Source of the DNA: Corinectria fuckeliana
Lineage: Eukaryota; Ascomycota; Sordariomycetes; Hypocreales; Nectriaceae
Length of the DNA stretch: 64,000 bases
Direction: 5' to 3'
Assembly (NCBI GenBank): GCA_019137255.1
Contig: WPDH01000084.1
Location: 175,025 to 239,024, forward strand
How positions within the stretch are numbered: the stretch's first letter is position 1; the number at the start of each line of letters is the position of its first letter. A program made the position numbers and the translations under genes. Shown here piece after piece: positions 10,905 to 22,438 of this stretch. Below the pieces are notes generated by a model. It worked only from the letters and a program-made list of their open reading frames with translations. It was not told the DNA's origin and made no database searches.

Positions 10905-11230
10905 TCATAATGGGAGGAGTCCAAAGAACGCAACGCCTGAGCCAGCAGCAAACTGAGAAACCAGCGGTTACAAGAAAGAAATGAAACAGCCAACACTGCC
11001 CATGCTAACAATGAACCTGGGATTATCCTCCCCAGGGCTGCAGCCAGTAGGCTTAGAAGATGCAACACCAGCGGGAGTGGTTAGGTTAGTGATGGCGGTG
11101 TTGCTGGGAACATTAGAGGCAGTACCATTGCAACCGCCAACACAGATCTGATCCATGGGGCACAGGTCTAAAGATGCTTGGTCTACTCGGCGGCAGACTC
11201 GGAATGCGAGACGTCGCTGACGGGGCAGAT
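10905..11230 (-). pseudogene. possible GPI-type surface protein remnant
   Basis: A minus-strand frame reads CRRVDQASLDLCPMDQIC, then VGGCNGTASNVPSNTAITN and a Thr/Ser-rich stretch, then GSVGCFISFL, a TAA stop at 10968-10970, and in the same frame a hydrophobic tail LVSQFAAGSGVAFFGLLPL ending at 10905. A Cys-rich segment, Ser/Thr spacer and hydrophobic C-terminus is the layout of fungal GPI-anchored secreted proteins, and the internal TAA could be CAA changed by RIP. No signal peptide or full N-terminus was found. It could be coincidence; the call rests on layout only. Confidence 0.3.
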
Positions 11231-12256
11231 GGTGGCAGAGACAGCAACGGTCCTAGTATGACCTGGCAAGGGGGCAATAAAATGGTGCCAATAAAATGGT
11301 GGCCGTCTTGGCTTCCATGCCACGCTGAAATTACTTCGACTTCTCAAGACATCTGCGGCGAGATGGAGAGAGCCATTCTCTTTGGCAACAAGGATTCAGT
11401 CAGTGATCCCAACAAGCAGGGCAGGCAGCTCAAATGCAGGTACCAAGGCTCAGATGCCGCCAGATCTAGGTCCGCATCGTTCAGGTTTAGCCCTCGCATA
11501 AGCACATGTAGATTCTCCCAAAAGCAATATGGTGGGTAATTTGACGTTGTGTGGATGGGGACCCTTCAACTCATTTGGTGGTCTCACACCATGCAAGCTC
11601 GTTACTCTTAAGGGAAATCTGCGATCGCCTGTCAGTGGCGAACTGGTGCCACACCTGTCAGATCTTGGTCTGTGCCGATAGCAGGGACTACCACTATCTA
11701 CAAATTCCTCCGACGCTCCGCTCACTTCTCTAACTCGACCGGGGTGTAGAGCTTGCAGGGGTTGCTAGTGCGCATGGCATACCACTCACCCCTCAAAGTC
11801 ACCATGATGTCAAGTGTGAAGATAACCGGTGAGGTTTTTAAATAAGATGAATAAGTTCCTTTTGGATGTCGTTACTATACGGCAACTTTCTAAATATCAC
11901 GCTGGCCAGCCCAGCTATGTGGGAGATCCCTATGCTTTTTCACTCGGACGCCTCATAGAATCGGGATCTTTCATCCTGTCATATCTCACGCCATCCTGGT
12001 CGGCCTTGACATGATGTCATTTTCTCAAGACTCCTGAGCGATGCCAGCATAAGTTCAATCATACGCCGCGTTGTCTTGACCGGCTGCTCCTCTCCGTTGA
12101 ATGCTCCATGTACCTATCCATCCCGGATGGCAGACATGGCAACTCGCTGGCTTCGGACTGTGCCAGACAGTAGAAGCGCTCAACGACCGTATAATCATAG
12201 CATGTGTCCAGACAGCCTCCCCTCCCAGTAGTCAAAGGTATTATAAGCTCAACACC
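11231..12256. other. intergenic, nothing recognised
   Basis: About 1 kb with only short reading frames and no recognised motif, upstream of the possible surface-protein remnant and downstream of the aldo-keto reductase. Confidence 0.5.
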
Positions 12257-13222
12257 CTAGGCAGACTCCTCGGGCCAAACATTATAGCCAAAGGTGTCCT
12301 TCATGTTGACGAAGCGAGTGTGCCGGCCCTCGGCAACCTTCTCGACGGCCTCAAAGTCGGCATCCGACAGACTCGGGACTTGGAAGTTGCTCTCGATGCG
12401 CGAGGGCGTGGAGCTCTTGGGCAGTACCACGTACCCACGTCGCAGACCCCAGGCGAGGAGGACCTGAGCAAGGGTGTGCCCGCTGCGATCGGCCACCTCG
12501 TTGAGCGCCGTGTTTGTCCGCACCTTCTCGCCGGTGTTGGGGACTTGGTCTTGTGAGCCCAGAGGCGAGTAGGCCTCGGGCAGGATGTCGTTTGCTTGAC
12601 AGAACTTGACCAGCTCGTAGTTGGGCAAGAAGGGGTGGACCTCAATCTGGTTGACGGCGGGCTTGACCTTGGCAAAGGCCAGCATCTTCTTCAGGCCGGG
12701 AATGGTCCAGTTGGAGACGCCGATCGCTCGGGTCTTGCCCGCCGCGAGGAGGGCCTCCATGGCACGCCACGTAGGCTCCGGGTTCTCTGTGAGGTCCTTC
12801 TTGATGATGTACTTGCCGTCGTCTCCCAGCTTGGGCAGGTTCTTGCTGTCCTTCTCGGCCGCAATGGGCCAGTGCACGAGGAACAGGTCGACATAGTCCA
12901 GGCCGAAGTTGCTGAGCGAGTTCTCCAGCGACCACTTGACCTCCTCGGCCTCGTGGAGGTGGTTCCAGACCTTGGTGGTGATGAAGATGTCGGCCCGCTT
13001 GACGGAGGGGTTCTCCTTGAGGAAGTCCCGGACGGCCTCGCCAACCTCGGACTCGTTGAGGTAGAACCAGGCACAGTCCAGGTGTCGGTAGCCCACTTTG
13101 AGGGCACAGGTTACGGCCTTGTAGGTCTCCCCCTTGGCTCCCTCGTTGGCAAAGGTTCCGAAGCCGAGGCCGGGAATCTTGACGCCATTGTTTAGTGTGA
13201 ATGTGGTTGCGTTGGAGGTCAT
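12257..13222 (-). CDS. aldo-keto reductase
   Basis: A single-exon 321-residue NADPH-dependent aldo-keto reductase with an (alpha/beta)8 barrel. The catalytic tetrad is visible at D49 and Y54 (HLDCAWFYLNE), K84 (FITTKVWN) and H117 (LFLVHWP). The signature GVSNWTIPGLKKML and NQIEVHPFLPNYELVKFC follow, and VLPKSSTPSRIESNF near the C-terminus is the NADPH-binding segment. Length and motif order are those of fungal glycerol dehydrogenase/xylose reductase-like enzymes that reduce sugars or small aldehydes. The substrate is not determinable. ATG at 13222 gives the usual short N-terminus before the first strand. It stands alone; the next gene is 1.8 kb away. Confidence 0.92.
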   Translation of the reverse strand: MTSNATTFTLNNGVKIPGLGFGTFANEGAKGETYKAVTCALKVGYRHLDCAWFYLNESEVGEAVRDFLKENPSVKRADIFITTKVWNHLHEAEEVKWSLENSLSNFGLDYVDLFLVHWPIAAEKDSKNLPKLGDDGKYIIKKDLTENPEPTWRAMEALLAAGKTRAIGVSNWTIPGLKKMLAFAKVKPAVNQIEVHPFLPNYELVKFCQANDILPEAYSPLGSQDQVPNTGEKVRTNTALNEVADRSGHTLAQVLLAWGLRRGYVVLPKSSTPSRIESNFQVPSLSDADFEAVEKVAEGRHTRFVNMKDTFGYNVWPEESA

Positions 13223-13841
13223 GGTTGTTGTGGTGATGGTTGGGTGGGTTTTGCTGCTGTGATTCTCTGTGATGGCGAGAAGAAATCAGACCAGTACTGT
13301 GCAAGACTGAGGAGCGGATTATGTGGGTAAAAAGTCAGAATTAAACAGAAATGCAACGTCGTTTTGGAAAGACGAATACGGTGTAGAACCTGCATAGATT
13401 CCAACCATTTTTCCTCAACCATACGTGGTGTCCCCCTCCGTCGTCATTGTGGATAGTCTATGGCGAGAGTGAAAAATGCTTCACGGCCATTGCGGGCTGA
13501 TGACATCAGGGTTCCCACAAGTCTAGTTACGGTGTCAGAGCTTGGAAACCTTGACAAAACTTGACTCGTTTCGCAATTTGATCGACGCAAAGTGCGGTAA
13601 TTTAATGTGGAGTGTGTGATAGCACGTTGAACGGTGCCTGTGAGATCTCGACGCGTCTACGTACCTACATGGATCTTATCATCTCACCTGTCGGTGGTTG
13701 ACCGTAATGTAGCAAGACGGAGCTTCGGTGGAGCAGGCTTTATGCACCTAGAGCTTTGTCTGACACTGATCTGTCAAAGCCAACATCAAAGCTCAGGTGA
13801 GTTTAGCGGTGAGGGCCCTGCTATAATTAGGAGGGAAGATC

Positions 13842-13887
13842 AGGGACTTCAAGGGACTTCAGGGACTTCAGGGACTTCAGGGACTTC
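13842..13887. repeat. 9 bp tandem repeat, about five copies
   Basis: The unit AGGGACTTC is repeated about five times, one copy with an extra A. Non-coding as far as I can see. Confidence 0.8.
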
Positions 13888-14505
13888 ACCACGTGGCGGT
13901 GTGTTTGCTGAGGACCCCTAAACACTGCAGACGGGGTTTGAAACGGGACGGTTGTAGGTAGGGTGGCGGGCGGCAAGACCCTCGGTGAGCCCGGAGGTGC
14001 TATTACGTGGCTATCTGACGTGCTGCCAAAAGACAGACTCTTCCTGTTAGCACCCTAATCCCGTTGTGGGTATAAGCCGGCCGACGCAAAGATGAGGGGT
14101 TCGCGGCAGGGGTTCATGCACTAACACGTCTTGCCCAGCCTTTGATGCAACCGTGTTATCCGTGTGTCTGTGGGTGTCTGTGTCTGTGGATCTCGCTCAG
14201 CTCGGTGGCAGAGCCAATCGGCCAGGGCGGGCGGCAATTGCGGCGGAAAGTCTTTTCAAATGCTGACCGGCGGTGATGTCAACATCTCCATCTCACCTCG
14301 CGGCTCCACCAGTTCCTGGGTTTAATACGGACCACACCCACTTTTTTACGGCATCATCTCGGAGAACGGTTCTGCTTGCATCCTCTCACGGCCTCCGTCA
14401 TACTGTAAAAAGTCCCTTCTTGTCCAGAGTACAAGGTACGGCGCGACTTGTTCGTTCCTCAGCCCTGGAGGAGCGGCCGGGTTAGCGCGCGAGCCTCCCC
14501 TCGGA

Positions 14506-14545
14506 ATGGAGCCGCAGATGGAGCCGCAGATGGAGCCGCAGACGG
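14506..14545 (+). repeat. 12 bp tandem repeat, three copies
   Basis: The unit ATGGAGCCGCAG (last copy slightly changed, ACGGAG follows) repeats three times. It begins with ATG and would encode Met-Glu-Pro-Gln, but the downstream frame shows no recognisable domain. Confidence 0.75.
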
Positions 14546-15079
14546 AGGGCTCACGTCACCATACGGCGCTGGTGAAACGGGAGCAGGGCGACTTTTCCCG
14601 TTGGCGTCGAATCGTGCAAACGTTCGGCGACGGCACTGGTCGCGCCCGTCTTCTGCTCTCCACTCCAGACGGGCGTTGCGACTTCTCGCCCAGGCGTATA
14701 TCGCCTCGAGCGGCTCAACCCCTGCGGAACTGACAGCAGACGGGCCTGGTACCGACACGTTCGAGTATCAAAAGTGGAACGGGCTACAGCACGGCGCTGA
14801 TAACATGCTTTGTTCATCGAGGTACCGCGACGGGAGCCCTAGTTGCCTAGGTTTTGCAGACTCGGATGGGTGATAAGGCATCAACAGGCGGTTGATAAAT
14901 ACGGTTGGCTTGCCCACTTATTGACTCCTGCTTAGATACATCCCATTCCATCCCTCTCCGTCTCTCTGCCCTCCTCGCCTCTTCCTCCCATCATCTGTTG
15001 ACAGCTTGAGCATGCCCTACATGCCCTACTACAACACCACAGCCTACTAAGAACAAGACCCTCTTCCCCAATCAACACC

Positions 15080-15171
15080 ATGCCTGCCTACGACGAGTCC
15101 GACTTTGGCGCCCCTGCCAACGGCAGTGCGCCTCTCAGCCCCCTCAGCAAGAGCACATCCAACTTGGAGCA

Positions 15172-15202
<31 letters not shown>

Positions 15203-16603
15203 CACGGCCACGGCCACGGCCACCAGCTACCAATCCCCGATGGCCACGGCAACGGATCCATCGAGATCCCCGCCACGGTATCCTCCATGTCGGAGGCTTC
15301 CAAGTACATGCACAACCTGAGCGTGTCGCCTTCCATGCGAGACAGGCGGTCGTCCCGCAACTCCTTCGGCACTTCGCTCCCCATCCCCCGAGCCAAGAAG
15401 CACTCACGGCTCTCCTCTGTCCGCCATGCCGACGGACAACTATCCGGCACGGGCTTTTCTCACATCCAGCCCATCCGCGATCTCCTCGTTTCCCAGGCGC
15501 AGGCCGTCAACCCGGAGACCGTGGAGAAGGCCAAGAACATGGCCTTTGCCTTTGACATCGACGGCGTCCTTGTCCACGGCGACCGCCTCATCCCCGAGGG
15601 CCGCCGCGCCCTGGAGATCCTGAACGGAGACAACGAGCTTGGCATCAAGATCCCCCACATCTTCCTCACCAACGGCTCTGGCAAGCCCGAGAAGGCTCGA
15701 TGCGAGCAGCTCAGCCAGATCCTCCAGAACCCCGTCTCCACCGACCAGTTCATCCAGTCCCACACGCCCATGAGTGCCCTGTCCGAGTACTACAGCACCG
15801 TCTTGGTCGTCGGCGGCGAAGGCTACCGCTGCCGCGAGGTTGCCGAGCAGTACGGCTTCCGCAACATCGTCGTCCCCAACGACATCATTGCGTGGGACCC
15901 TACCATCGCGCCGTACCGCATCTTCACCGACGAGGAGCGCGCCACGTCGCGGCCCCGCGACTTCACCAAGATCTGCATCGAGGCCATCATGGTCTTCTCC
16001 GACTCCAGGGACTACGCAACGGACATGCAGATCATCATGGACGTCCTGCGCAGCAAGAACGGCCGCCTGGGAACGCTGGCTGAAGACCCCGTGGCGGAGC
16101 GCATCCCCATCTACTTCTCCCAGGGCGATCTTCTGTGCCCGACCGAGCACCCCTTTCCCCGCATGTCTCAGGGCGCTTTCCGCATTGGCCTCGAGGCCAT
16201 GTACAAGGCCATGACCGGCGTAGACCTGGAGCGTGTCGTCTACGGCAAGCCCGAACTGGCCACGTACAAGTTTGCCGACGAGGTCATGACGTCCTGGATG
16301 CAGGAGCTCCACGGAGAGGAGCGGTTGCCCGAGAACATCTACATGATCGGCGACAACCCGGCCTCGGACATCGTCGGCGGCAACATCTGCGGCTGGAACA
16401 CCTGCCTGGTCCGCACCGGTGTGTTCCAGGGTGGTGACAACGACGAGGAGAACCCGGCCAACTTTGGCGTGTTCCCTACTGTCCTGGACGCGGTCAAGAA
16501 GGCCTTGAAGACGGAGCTGGGCGAGAGCTTCAAGCCGTACTTTGACGAGAAGATCAACCCGGTGCTCCACGGCTCCGAATCCGATGCTGCGGTGGTGATT
16601 TAA
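15080..16603 (+). CDS. HAD-superfamily hydrolase, CECR5/Yta7-type
   Basis: Single-exon 507-residue protein of the HAD subfamily IIA CECR5 group, probable mitochondrial or cytosolic phosphatases of unknown substrate. HAD motif I is FDIDGVLVHGDRLIPEG with D159 and D161; motif II is the FLTNGSGKPEKAR segment; the YGKPELATYKFA segment supplies the motif III lysine; motif IV is MIGDNPASDIVGGN with D425. The insertion QSHTPMSALSEYY is typical of this group. The N-terminal 120 residues are Ser-rich and include an Asn-Gly/His-Gly run around residues 35-49 encoded by GGCAAC and GGCCAC hexamers; they are poorly conserved and probably disordered. Strong C-ending codon bias creates long false frames on the other strand. 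Confidence 0.92.
15172..15224 (+). repeat. hexamer repeat inside HAD gene
   Basis: Five GGCAAC-type units then four GGCCAC-type units encode an Asn-Gly and His-Gly run. A good candidate for length variation between strains. Confidence 0.8.
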
Positions 16604-17434
16604 GCGTGCATTAGCGACGGTTACCTGTAAGCAGGTTAAGGCGTTTTTGATTAACGGATTGGGATAGACGGTCACATTTTATATCAAAGCCAAAACAGTT
16701 TTCTATACATGCTGTGCACCTCATAAAATCATGTTCACATACTGGACCCGAGTTGCAGTGTTTTCCTCAGTTTCTCTACATATCTGCCTTTTCCTCTGCC
16801 TTTGCAATCGGCCTTCTCCACTGTATGATGAATATGGAAGAATGAATGGATGATAGTAGTGAGGCCGTATCAAGGTTAAAAGATCTGCGTCTAGTCCAAA
16901 ACCTCCCTCGTCTTGTACCGAAGCAACAGTAGATGTTAGCAATGGCAAGTCACAGGACCTCCGTGAGGGTTAGACCCCTGATATTAAGAGACAGGTGAGC
17001 AGATACTTAAGAATCTGGAGGATTCACGTATCATTGAAGGTTCTCGTACGGGACAGGAACGTACTATCAATACTGTCCAGTTTGACGACACCTACATTTT
17101 ATGCTTATAAACTCATGGATGCCTATAAAATAAACCGTGGTACTCGGTACAGTAGACTCTTAATAAACATCGGGTGATCTGAGTTGCTCATTATGTTTGG
17201 TTATCAACTACGGCAGATCGTAAGTAAATAGCTTACAAAGTCTCGGTACTTGAAGCCGACCTGAACTCTTCGAGAAACTAAAAGGAAATCATTTGAAAGA
17301 ATTGTCCGGCCTTTTAATTATGCTTTGCACTGAGGAGCAAGTTCTAGTCCTCACTCGTGATGCAGAGGAGCACTTCTATGGTGGATATGCTCTACCCCTC
17401 TCACTCTGTGCTGCACAAAACTCTTTCATTTCGT
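16604..17434. other. intergenic, convergent genes
   Basis: 3' regions of the HAD gene (+) and the isomerase gene (-). No gene or repeat recognised. Confidence 0.5.
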
Positions 17435-18755
17435 TCAACTACTCTTAGCCCATTCCTCGAATAGTGGTTGCAGACGGGCTCCTTCGGTATCGGCCACTTC
17501 AGAAAAGTCTCTAGCGGAATTAAAAGGGTGATACGGGAAGGGTCTGGCAGTACGGTTAGCGGGCTGTGTCGATTACCCTGGGAAATGATACAAGTCATTT
17601 ATACCGCAAGCAGGGAGAATGAACTTACCCATACTCAGGGACCCAGGTGACCGGGTCGCTGGACTTGTGAGCTTTGATGCAGTCCTTCCAGAAATTCTCA
17701 AAGAAGGCCCTTTCCGCGGCAAAGGCGAGGTTTGTAGGGTCGGGGCATTGGGATGACTGAGTTGTGCCGATGCGTGCGTGGATATGGGAAACCTGGATAG
17801 ACAGTCAATAAGAGTTGCCCTTGATTCTTTCCGCAAGTGGCTTTCTTACGTGAGGAATGATGGCCCTGAGAATCGCTTTGTCCTCCTCGCCCTTATCTAG
17901 GAGGCGCTCGCAGACGACGACCCAGTGAGAGATGTCGGCAGTGATTCGCAGGCTTAACACGTCAGTAACAAGCTGCAGGCATTTGTGGAGGTTATGGAAA
18001 TCACCTGGGTACTTCGCGCAAGATGTACGATGCGGCATATGGGTTGAACAGGGCACGCAGTCTGTGTGTCTCGTGGCAGACCTTTCCCTCGAGCCCCAAT
18101 TCAGCGTCAACTTTGAGGGTGCCCTTGTAAAAGTCCACTGCCTGGTCGAGCGTCCAATGATCGCTACAGCATGAAGGTTAACATGGCGGTCCTTGCACAG
18201 GAAGGAAGAGAGAGCAGGGGGGAGATGCATTTCCGACAGACGTACCTTCCGGAATGTGCGTTATAGTTGACTGGCTTCAGAGCCTGGGCAATCTGGAGCT
18301 GTTCTTTGTAGTGACCGAGGACAACGTCTGGAGTGAGTCCCGTGGGCCTGGCACCGACGTATCCCGCCCACGCCGTATGGAGGCTGCAGCTTGAGTTAGC
18401 TGGCTAAACACACTGGAACCTAGAGAATTGCTCTCGAGAAGAACGTCATTCATCGCTTTCAGGGTGGACTTGCAGAACGGCTACTTCGAGACCAGCATCT
18501 TCAGCGACGCGTCGAACAGTGGGCAAGTCTTCAACTGGCAGAGGGGAAAAGTCGATTTCGACTCCGTCTAAGACACAGAAAGGTCATCCGTCGTTAGCTC
18601 GCTGGTGCAGATGCTGCGAACAAGACGAATATCGGGAAGAGGGGAGTCATACAGTAGCCCTGCTGCTTCAAGGTAGGAAACCACGTCTTCCAGTTGTCGT
18701 AGTTGGGGCCGGGTTCAACACCCCAGACGGTACGGAAACGCCAGACCTCGGGCAT
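17435..18755 (-). CDS. sugar-phosphate isomerase/epimerase-like TIM barrel
   Basis: Seven exons on the minus strand: 18755-18653, 18567-18474, 18383-18246, 18163-18005, 17952-17850, 17792-17629 and 17543-17435, giving 289 residues with no frame break. The protein belongs to the xylose isomerase-like TIM barrel (AP endonuclease 2) family: it starts MPEVWRFRTVWGVEPGPNYD, then FSPLPVEDLPTVRRVAEDAG, YVGARPTGLTPDVVLGHYKE, NYNAHSGSDHW, LEGKVCHETHRLRALFNP, LRITADISHWVVVCERLL, HIHARIGTTQSSQCPDP and VADTEGARLQPLFEEWAKSS. The conserved Glu, Asp and His residues in the CHETH, TADISHW and HARIG segments are likely metal ligands. Intron 2 (18473-18384) is a GC-AG intron with a GCAAGT donor; no GT donor restores the frame. 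The reaction is unknown. It is divergent from the zinc dehydrogenase at 20213. Confidence 0.87.
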
Positions 18756-20212
18756 GGTGACGGGTGAGGCGGTCTTGGGAGGAGTAATTTATAGTGAATC
18801 TTGACTCAAGGAATCAAATAGATAGATGATTGACGTTCTAGGAGTTGCGGATCGAGGCCTTACTTTCTACCCCAAGAAAATGCCAACCCCTCCCGAGCTT
18901 AGGCCGATCCCCCGAGGGGCCTCTCTGCCGCTGAACAGGTACGGGAGAAGGCCAGATCGGCGGCGCGGAAGAAAATGCCCTAAACAGCAAACTTGCCTAA
19001 TTGGACAACCTGCCGCATCTGGAACATGCTAGCCGTTCCACTAGCTTTTGGGGAAACGACTCGATGGATGGCAAGGCGTGATTTTGTCTCACATGATGGT
19101 GCCGAGCAATTGGGCGCGGTCGGAGTCAAGTCCGATAAATGAATATCGCACTGATGGTTGGGTTTGGCAGTGTTGTTCTCTTTTTTCCGGCTGGATTTCG
19201 TCTCTTTGGCCTGGGTCCACTTCCCCGCCTCCCCGCCTCTGACACCGTGTAAGATGGATTCAGGGAGCGAGTTTAATTGTCAGCTGTTGCTGGCCCAAAC
19301 AAGGGTTGGGGGGCTGTATCTGCAAGAAGCACTACTTCTGTGTCTGAGAATCATGTTGTACCTGTTCTTGCCTGTGAGCAGCAAAGGAAAAGCCCTATTG
19401 ACCGGTCAAGACCAACAGGTTCGAAGTATACACGCCAGCCTGCTCACGAGGTGGCAGCCTCAAGCCCAACTACGCGGTCTGTGGACGACGCAGCGACCGG
19501 GCCATATATATATGGGAATTACCTCGGGTTTATCTAATTATACGAAGACGGGGCTACACCCGTCCCACTGCGGGAGCTTTGGTGTCCGCCTGAAGCTGTT
19601 ATCCCCCACCTTTGGCGAGCCCCGTGGTTATGCATCGAACTTGGTCGCCAGAATGCGTTATATCAAGGGACGTTCGCGTGAGAAGGAAGCTAGATACACA
19701 CAGAACATCCCGACCACGCACACTGTACGATGCTTGATCACCACTCACAGCGTCCTTTGCCTCGACAGGATCCATGGCGTGAGTCTCGACTACGGTGGAC
19801 TCTCCTACAGTCGATCCCCTACAGTCGACTCCCCCTCTCTTATTCTTTCTCCCGCTCATTATTCCCCCCATCTCCCATTTGCTAGATCTCTTCCATCACT
19901 TGTGCTACTGCAGTATGTAGATTAGCTCGTCTCTCCCCGCGCCCTTCAAACCGCCACCCCTGCAGAAGTCCCGCCTCCACTTTTGACGGAGTGGAGGCCG
20001 TCTAATCTGGAAAGACTCTCCCCTCCCAGGCATTCTCGCCGGCATCTTGCGTTGACCACCTTCCCCGCAATGACGGCCGCGAGGCCGAGCCATGTCCGAA
20101 TGTCTAGCGCGGGGCATAAATGGCCTTCACATAATGTCGACGTAAGGATGCCTGCCTTTGTTTTTCAATTCTTCATACTACCATCTGAATCACGCAAGAA
20201 TAGTCATTCGTC
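18756..20212. other. shared divergent promoter region
   Basis: 1.46 kb between the isomerase (-) and dehydrogenase (+). TATAAAT on the minus strand lies at 18787-18793. A short direct repeat with the word CTACAGTCGA occurs near 19808 and 19822. No gene recognised. Confidence 0.5.
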
Positions 20213-21848
20213 ATGGCGTCCCACACCCACACCCACACAATGAAGGCCGTCAACTACCATGGACCTTATTCCGTCAAGGTCCAAGAGATTGAGAAGCCGA
20301 AAATCGAGCACCCTGATGATGTTATCGTCAAGGTCACGACTGTAAGTACCCCGCTCCGCAGCTGCTTATTGCGGGGGAACTGACAGGTATCCAGTCGGCC
20401 ATTTGCGGCTCTGATCTTCAGTAAGTGAAGCAAAAGAGAAGAGTGGCACAGGAGAGAGGCTCACCAGGACGTAGCATGTACGAGGGTAGGACTGCAGCTG
20501 AGCCTGGAATCACCTTCGGTAAGTCATCAGTTCTTCCGACCAATGCATTCGGGCTAACACTTCATAGGCCACGAGAACATGGGCATTGTCGAGGAGCTGG
20601 GCGAGGGCGTCACTCTGTTGAAGCAGGGCGACCGTGTCGTCATGCCATTCAACGTTGCTGACGGCCGATGCCGAAATTGCGAGGAAGGCAAGACAGCCTT
20701 TTGCACCGGTGTGAACCCAGGTTTTGCTGGTGGTGCCTATGGTTAGTCTTATGGTGAGGGAGACATTTCGTGAGGCTAACATAATCACAGGTTATGTTGC
20801 CATGGGTCCGTATCGTGGAGGTATGCTGGCCCAATATGTTGCCTGGACGCCGTAAATTGACACAAAACTCAAGGCCAGGCCCAGTACATCCGAATTCCTT
20901 ATGCCGACTTCAACGCTCTGAAGCTACCTCCCGGCAAGGAGTTTGAGTCGGACTTTATCCTGCTTGCAGGTTAGTACATCATTTCTCACCACTCGAATGA
21001 TCAGTATGCTAACGAATTTTTAGACATTTTCCCCACCGGTATGAAAGCTCGTTCCGTTTATGCATCGATTCCGTAGCTAACCATGATTAGGCTGGCACGG
21101 TGTTGAAATCTCCGGTTTCCAGTCCGGAGAGAGCGTCGCCGTTTTCGGCGCCGGCCCCGTTGGCCTGATGGCCGCCTACTCCGCCGAGTTGCGCGGAGCC
21201 TCTCGAGTCTTCGTCGTTGACCGCGTTCCGGAGCGACTTGAAGCTGCGGCGAAGATTGGATGCACGCCCATCGACTTCTCCAAGAAAGATGCCGTCGACC
21301 AGATCATCGAGCTAAACGGCGGAGAAGTTGACCGTTCGGTGGATTGCGTTGGCTACCAGGCTGTTGACAAGGGTGGTTCTTCCGAGGTGCCCAACATTGT
21401 CCTTGAGAACATGATCCGTGTTACCCGGGCCTGTGGTGGCCTGGGAATCCCGGGACTCTACGTTCCTAGGTTTGTGCTTTTTATGAAGATGTAGCAGCAA
21501 CAGCTGACCCAGCTCTTTTATAGCGATCCTGGTGCTCCCGACAGCTCCGCGGCGAAGGGCTTGATTAGTCTCAGCTTTGGAAAGCTATTCGAAAAGGTAA
21601 GCTCCATCGCATCTTCGTCAAATGGGTCTAACAGGTTGTCGCAGGGTCTCACCATCGCCACTGGTCAATGCAACGTCAAGTCCTACAACAGATACCTACG
21701 AGACTTGATCATTTCAGGAAAGGCCAAGCCAAGTTTTGTTGTCTCTCACGAGATCAACATCGAAGATGCAGAAGTTGCGTACGAGAAGTTCGACAAGAGG
21801 ATCGACGGCTATACCAAGGTGCTCATCCACCCGAACGGGGGATTCTAG
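20213..21848 (+). CDS. zinc dehydrogenase, glutathione-independent formaldehyde dehydrogenase type
   Basis: Ten exons: 20213-20341, 20395-20420, 20475-20518, 20568-20741, 20791-20820, 20874-20969, 21024-21038, 21091-21469, 21524-21596 and 21645-21848; 389 residues. All nine introns are GT-AG. Features in order: a His-Thr repeat after Met1, MKAVNYHGPYSVKVQEIEKP, the catalytic zinc site AICGSDLHMYEGR with GHENMGIVEELG, the structural zinc loop with CRNCEEGKTAFC, GQAQYIRIPYAD, the helix-initiating DIFPTGWHGVE, and the NAD-binding GAGPVGLMAAYSAE. Several extra-long spacers match the formaldehyde-dismutase/glutathione-independent formaldehyde dehydrogenase branch, with tightly bound NAD in characterised bacterial members. 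Whether formaldehyde is the real substrate is unproven. A 15 nt exon (21024-21038) makes automatic prediction error-prone. Confidence 0.9.
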
Positions 21849-22438
21849 AATCCGAGATCAAAACATGGGATGGTATTACGAGAAAAGGAGATCCAGTGGG
21901 CTGTGAGCGGGTTACAATAAGTACCACCTGTATATCTAAGGCGTTGAGAGGAAGAGTAAATGAAATCACAGACTATCAAAAAGGCGCTTACGCGTAAGCC
22001 CAGGGGGATACGAACGAATAAAGCAATAAGGTTGTTTTGAATCAAGTATTGGACCAAAAGAGTAAAGACTAAGGGTTAGGTATGTATGGAGTCTGTGGTA
22101 TTTTAGTCCAAAGTTCATATAATCTATGATCTTTTTATTAAATACTAAAGTCGAGATGCCGAACCTGCTAGTCTAAGTACGTTTCAGCCGGTTTCCTGTT
22201 TACTTGTGGTGTGGTCTAATCGAATCGGGAGCTATACCTACCCTGCACCAGCGGCTAAACCGCGGTACGTTAGCCACTGCCATGGAAACAACTCTGACGC
22301 GTCATTGTCAACACAACTATCAACGTCATTGTCAACACAACTATCAACGCCAACGTCATAATCGCACCGTCGCCGCCATTTAATCCATCGAGCTCCATCG
22401 CCAACATTCTGACTGTCTGCTTCCTCTTCGTCTTCCCG
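21849..22438. other. intergenic with tandem repeat
   Basis: 3' region of the dehydrogenase and promoter of the HNH gene. Contains the 24 bp duplication at 22301-22348; otherwise nothing recognised. Confidence 0.5.
22301..22348. repeat. perfect 24 bp tandem duplication
   Basis: Two identical 24 bp copies (22301-22324 and 22325-22348), beginning GTCATTGTCAAC. They end about 90 bp before the HNH start codon, likely in the promoter or 5' leader. Confidence 0.9.

Larger units (their letters stand above)
13223..15079. other. long intergenic region between divergent genes
   Basis: 1.86 kb without a convincing gene between the aldo-keto reductase (-) and HAD hydrolase (+). It carries two small tandem repeats (13842-13887 and 14503-14545) and a pyrimidine-rich tract just before the HAD start (14935-15000). 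Confidence 0.5.

Noticed and set aside
14448..14873. 141-codon frame including the MEPQ repeat
   Set aside because: No domain; opposite-strand frames of similar length exist; located in the HAD promoter region.
15440..16675. 411-codon open frame on the minus strand
   Set aside because: It is antisense to the HAD hydrolase, whose motifs are clear; strong C-ending codon bias in a GC-rich gene creates such shadows.
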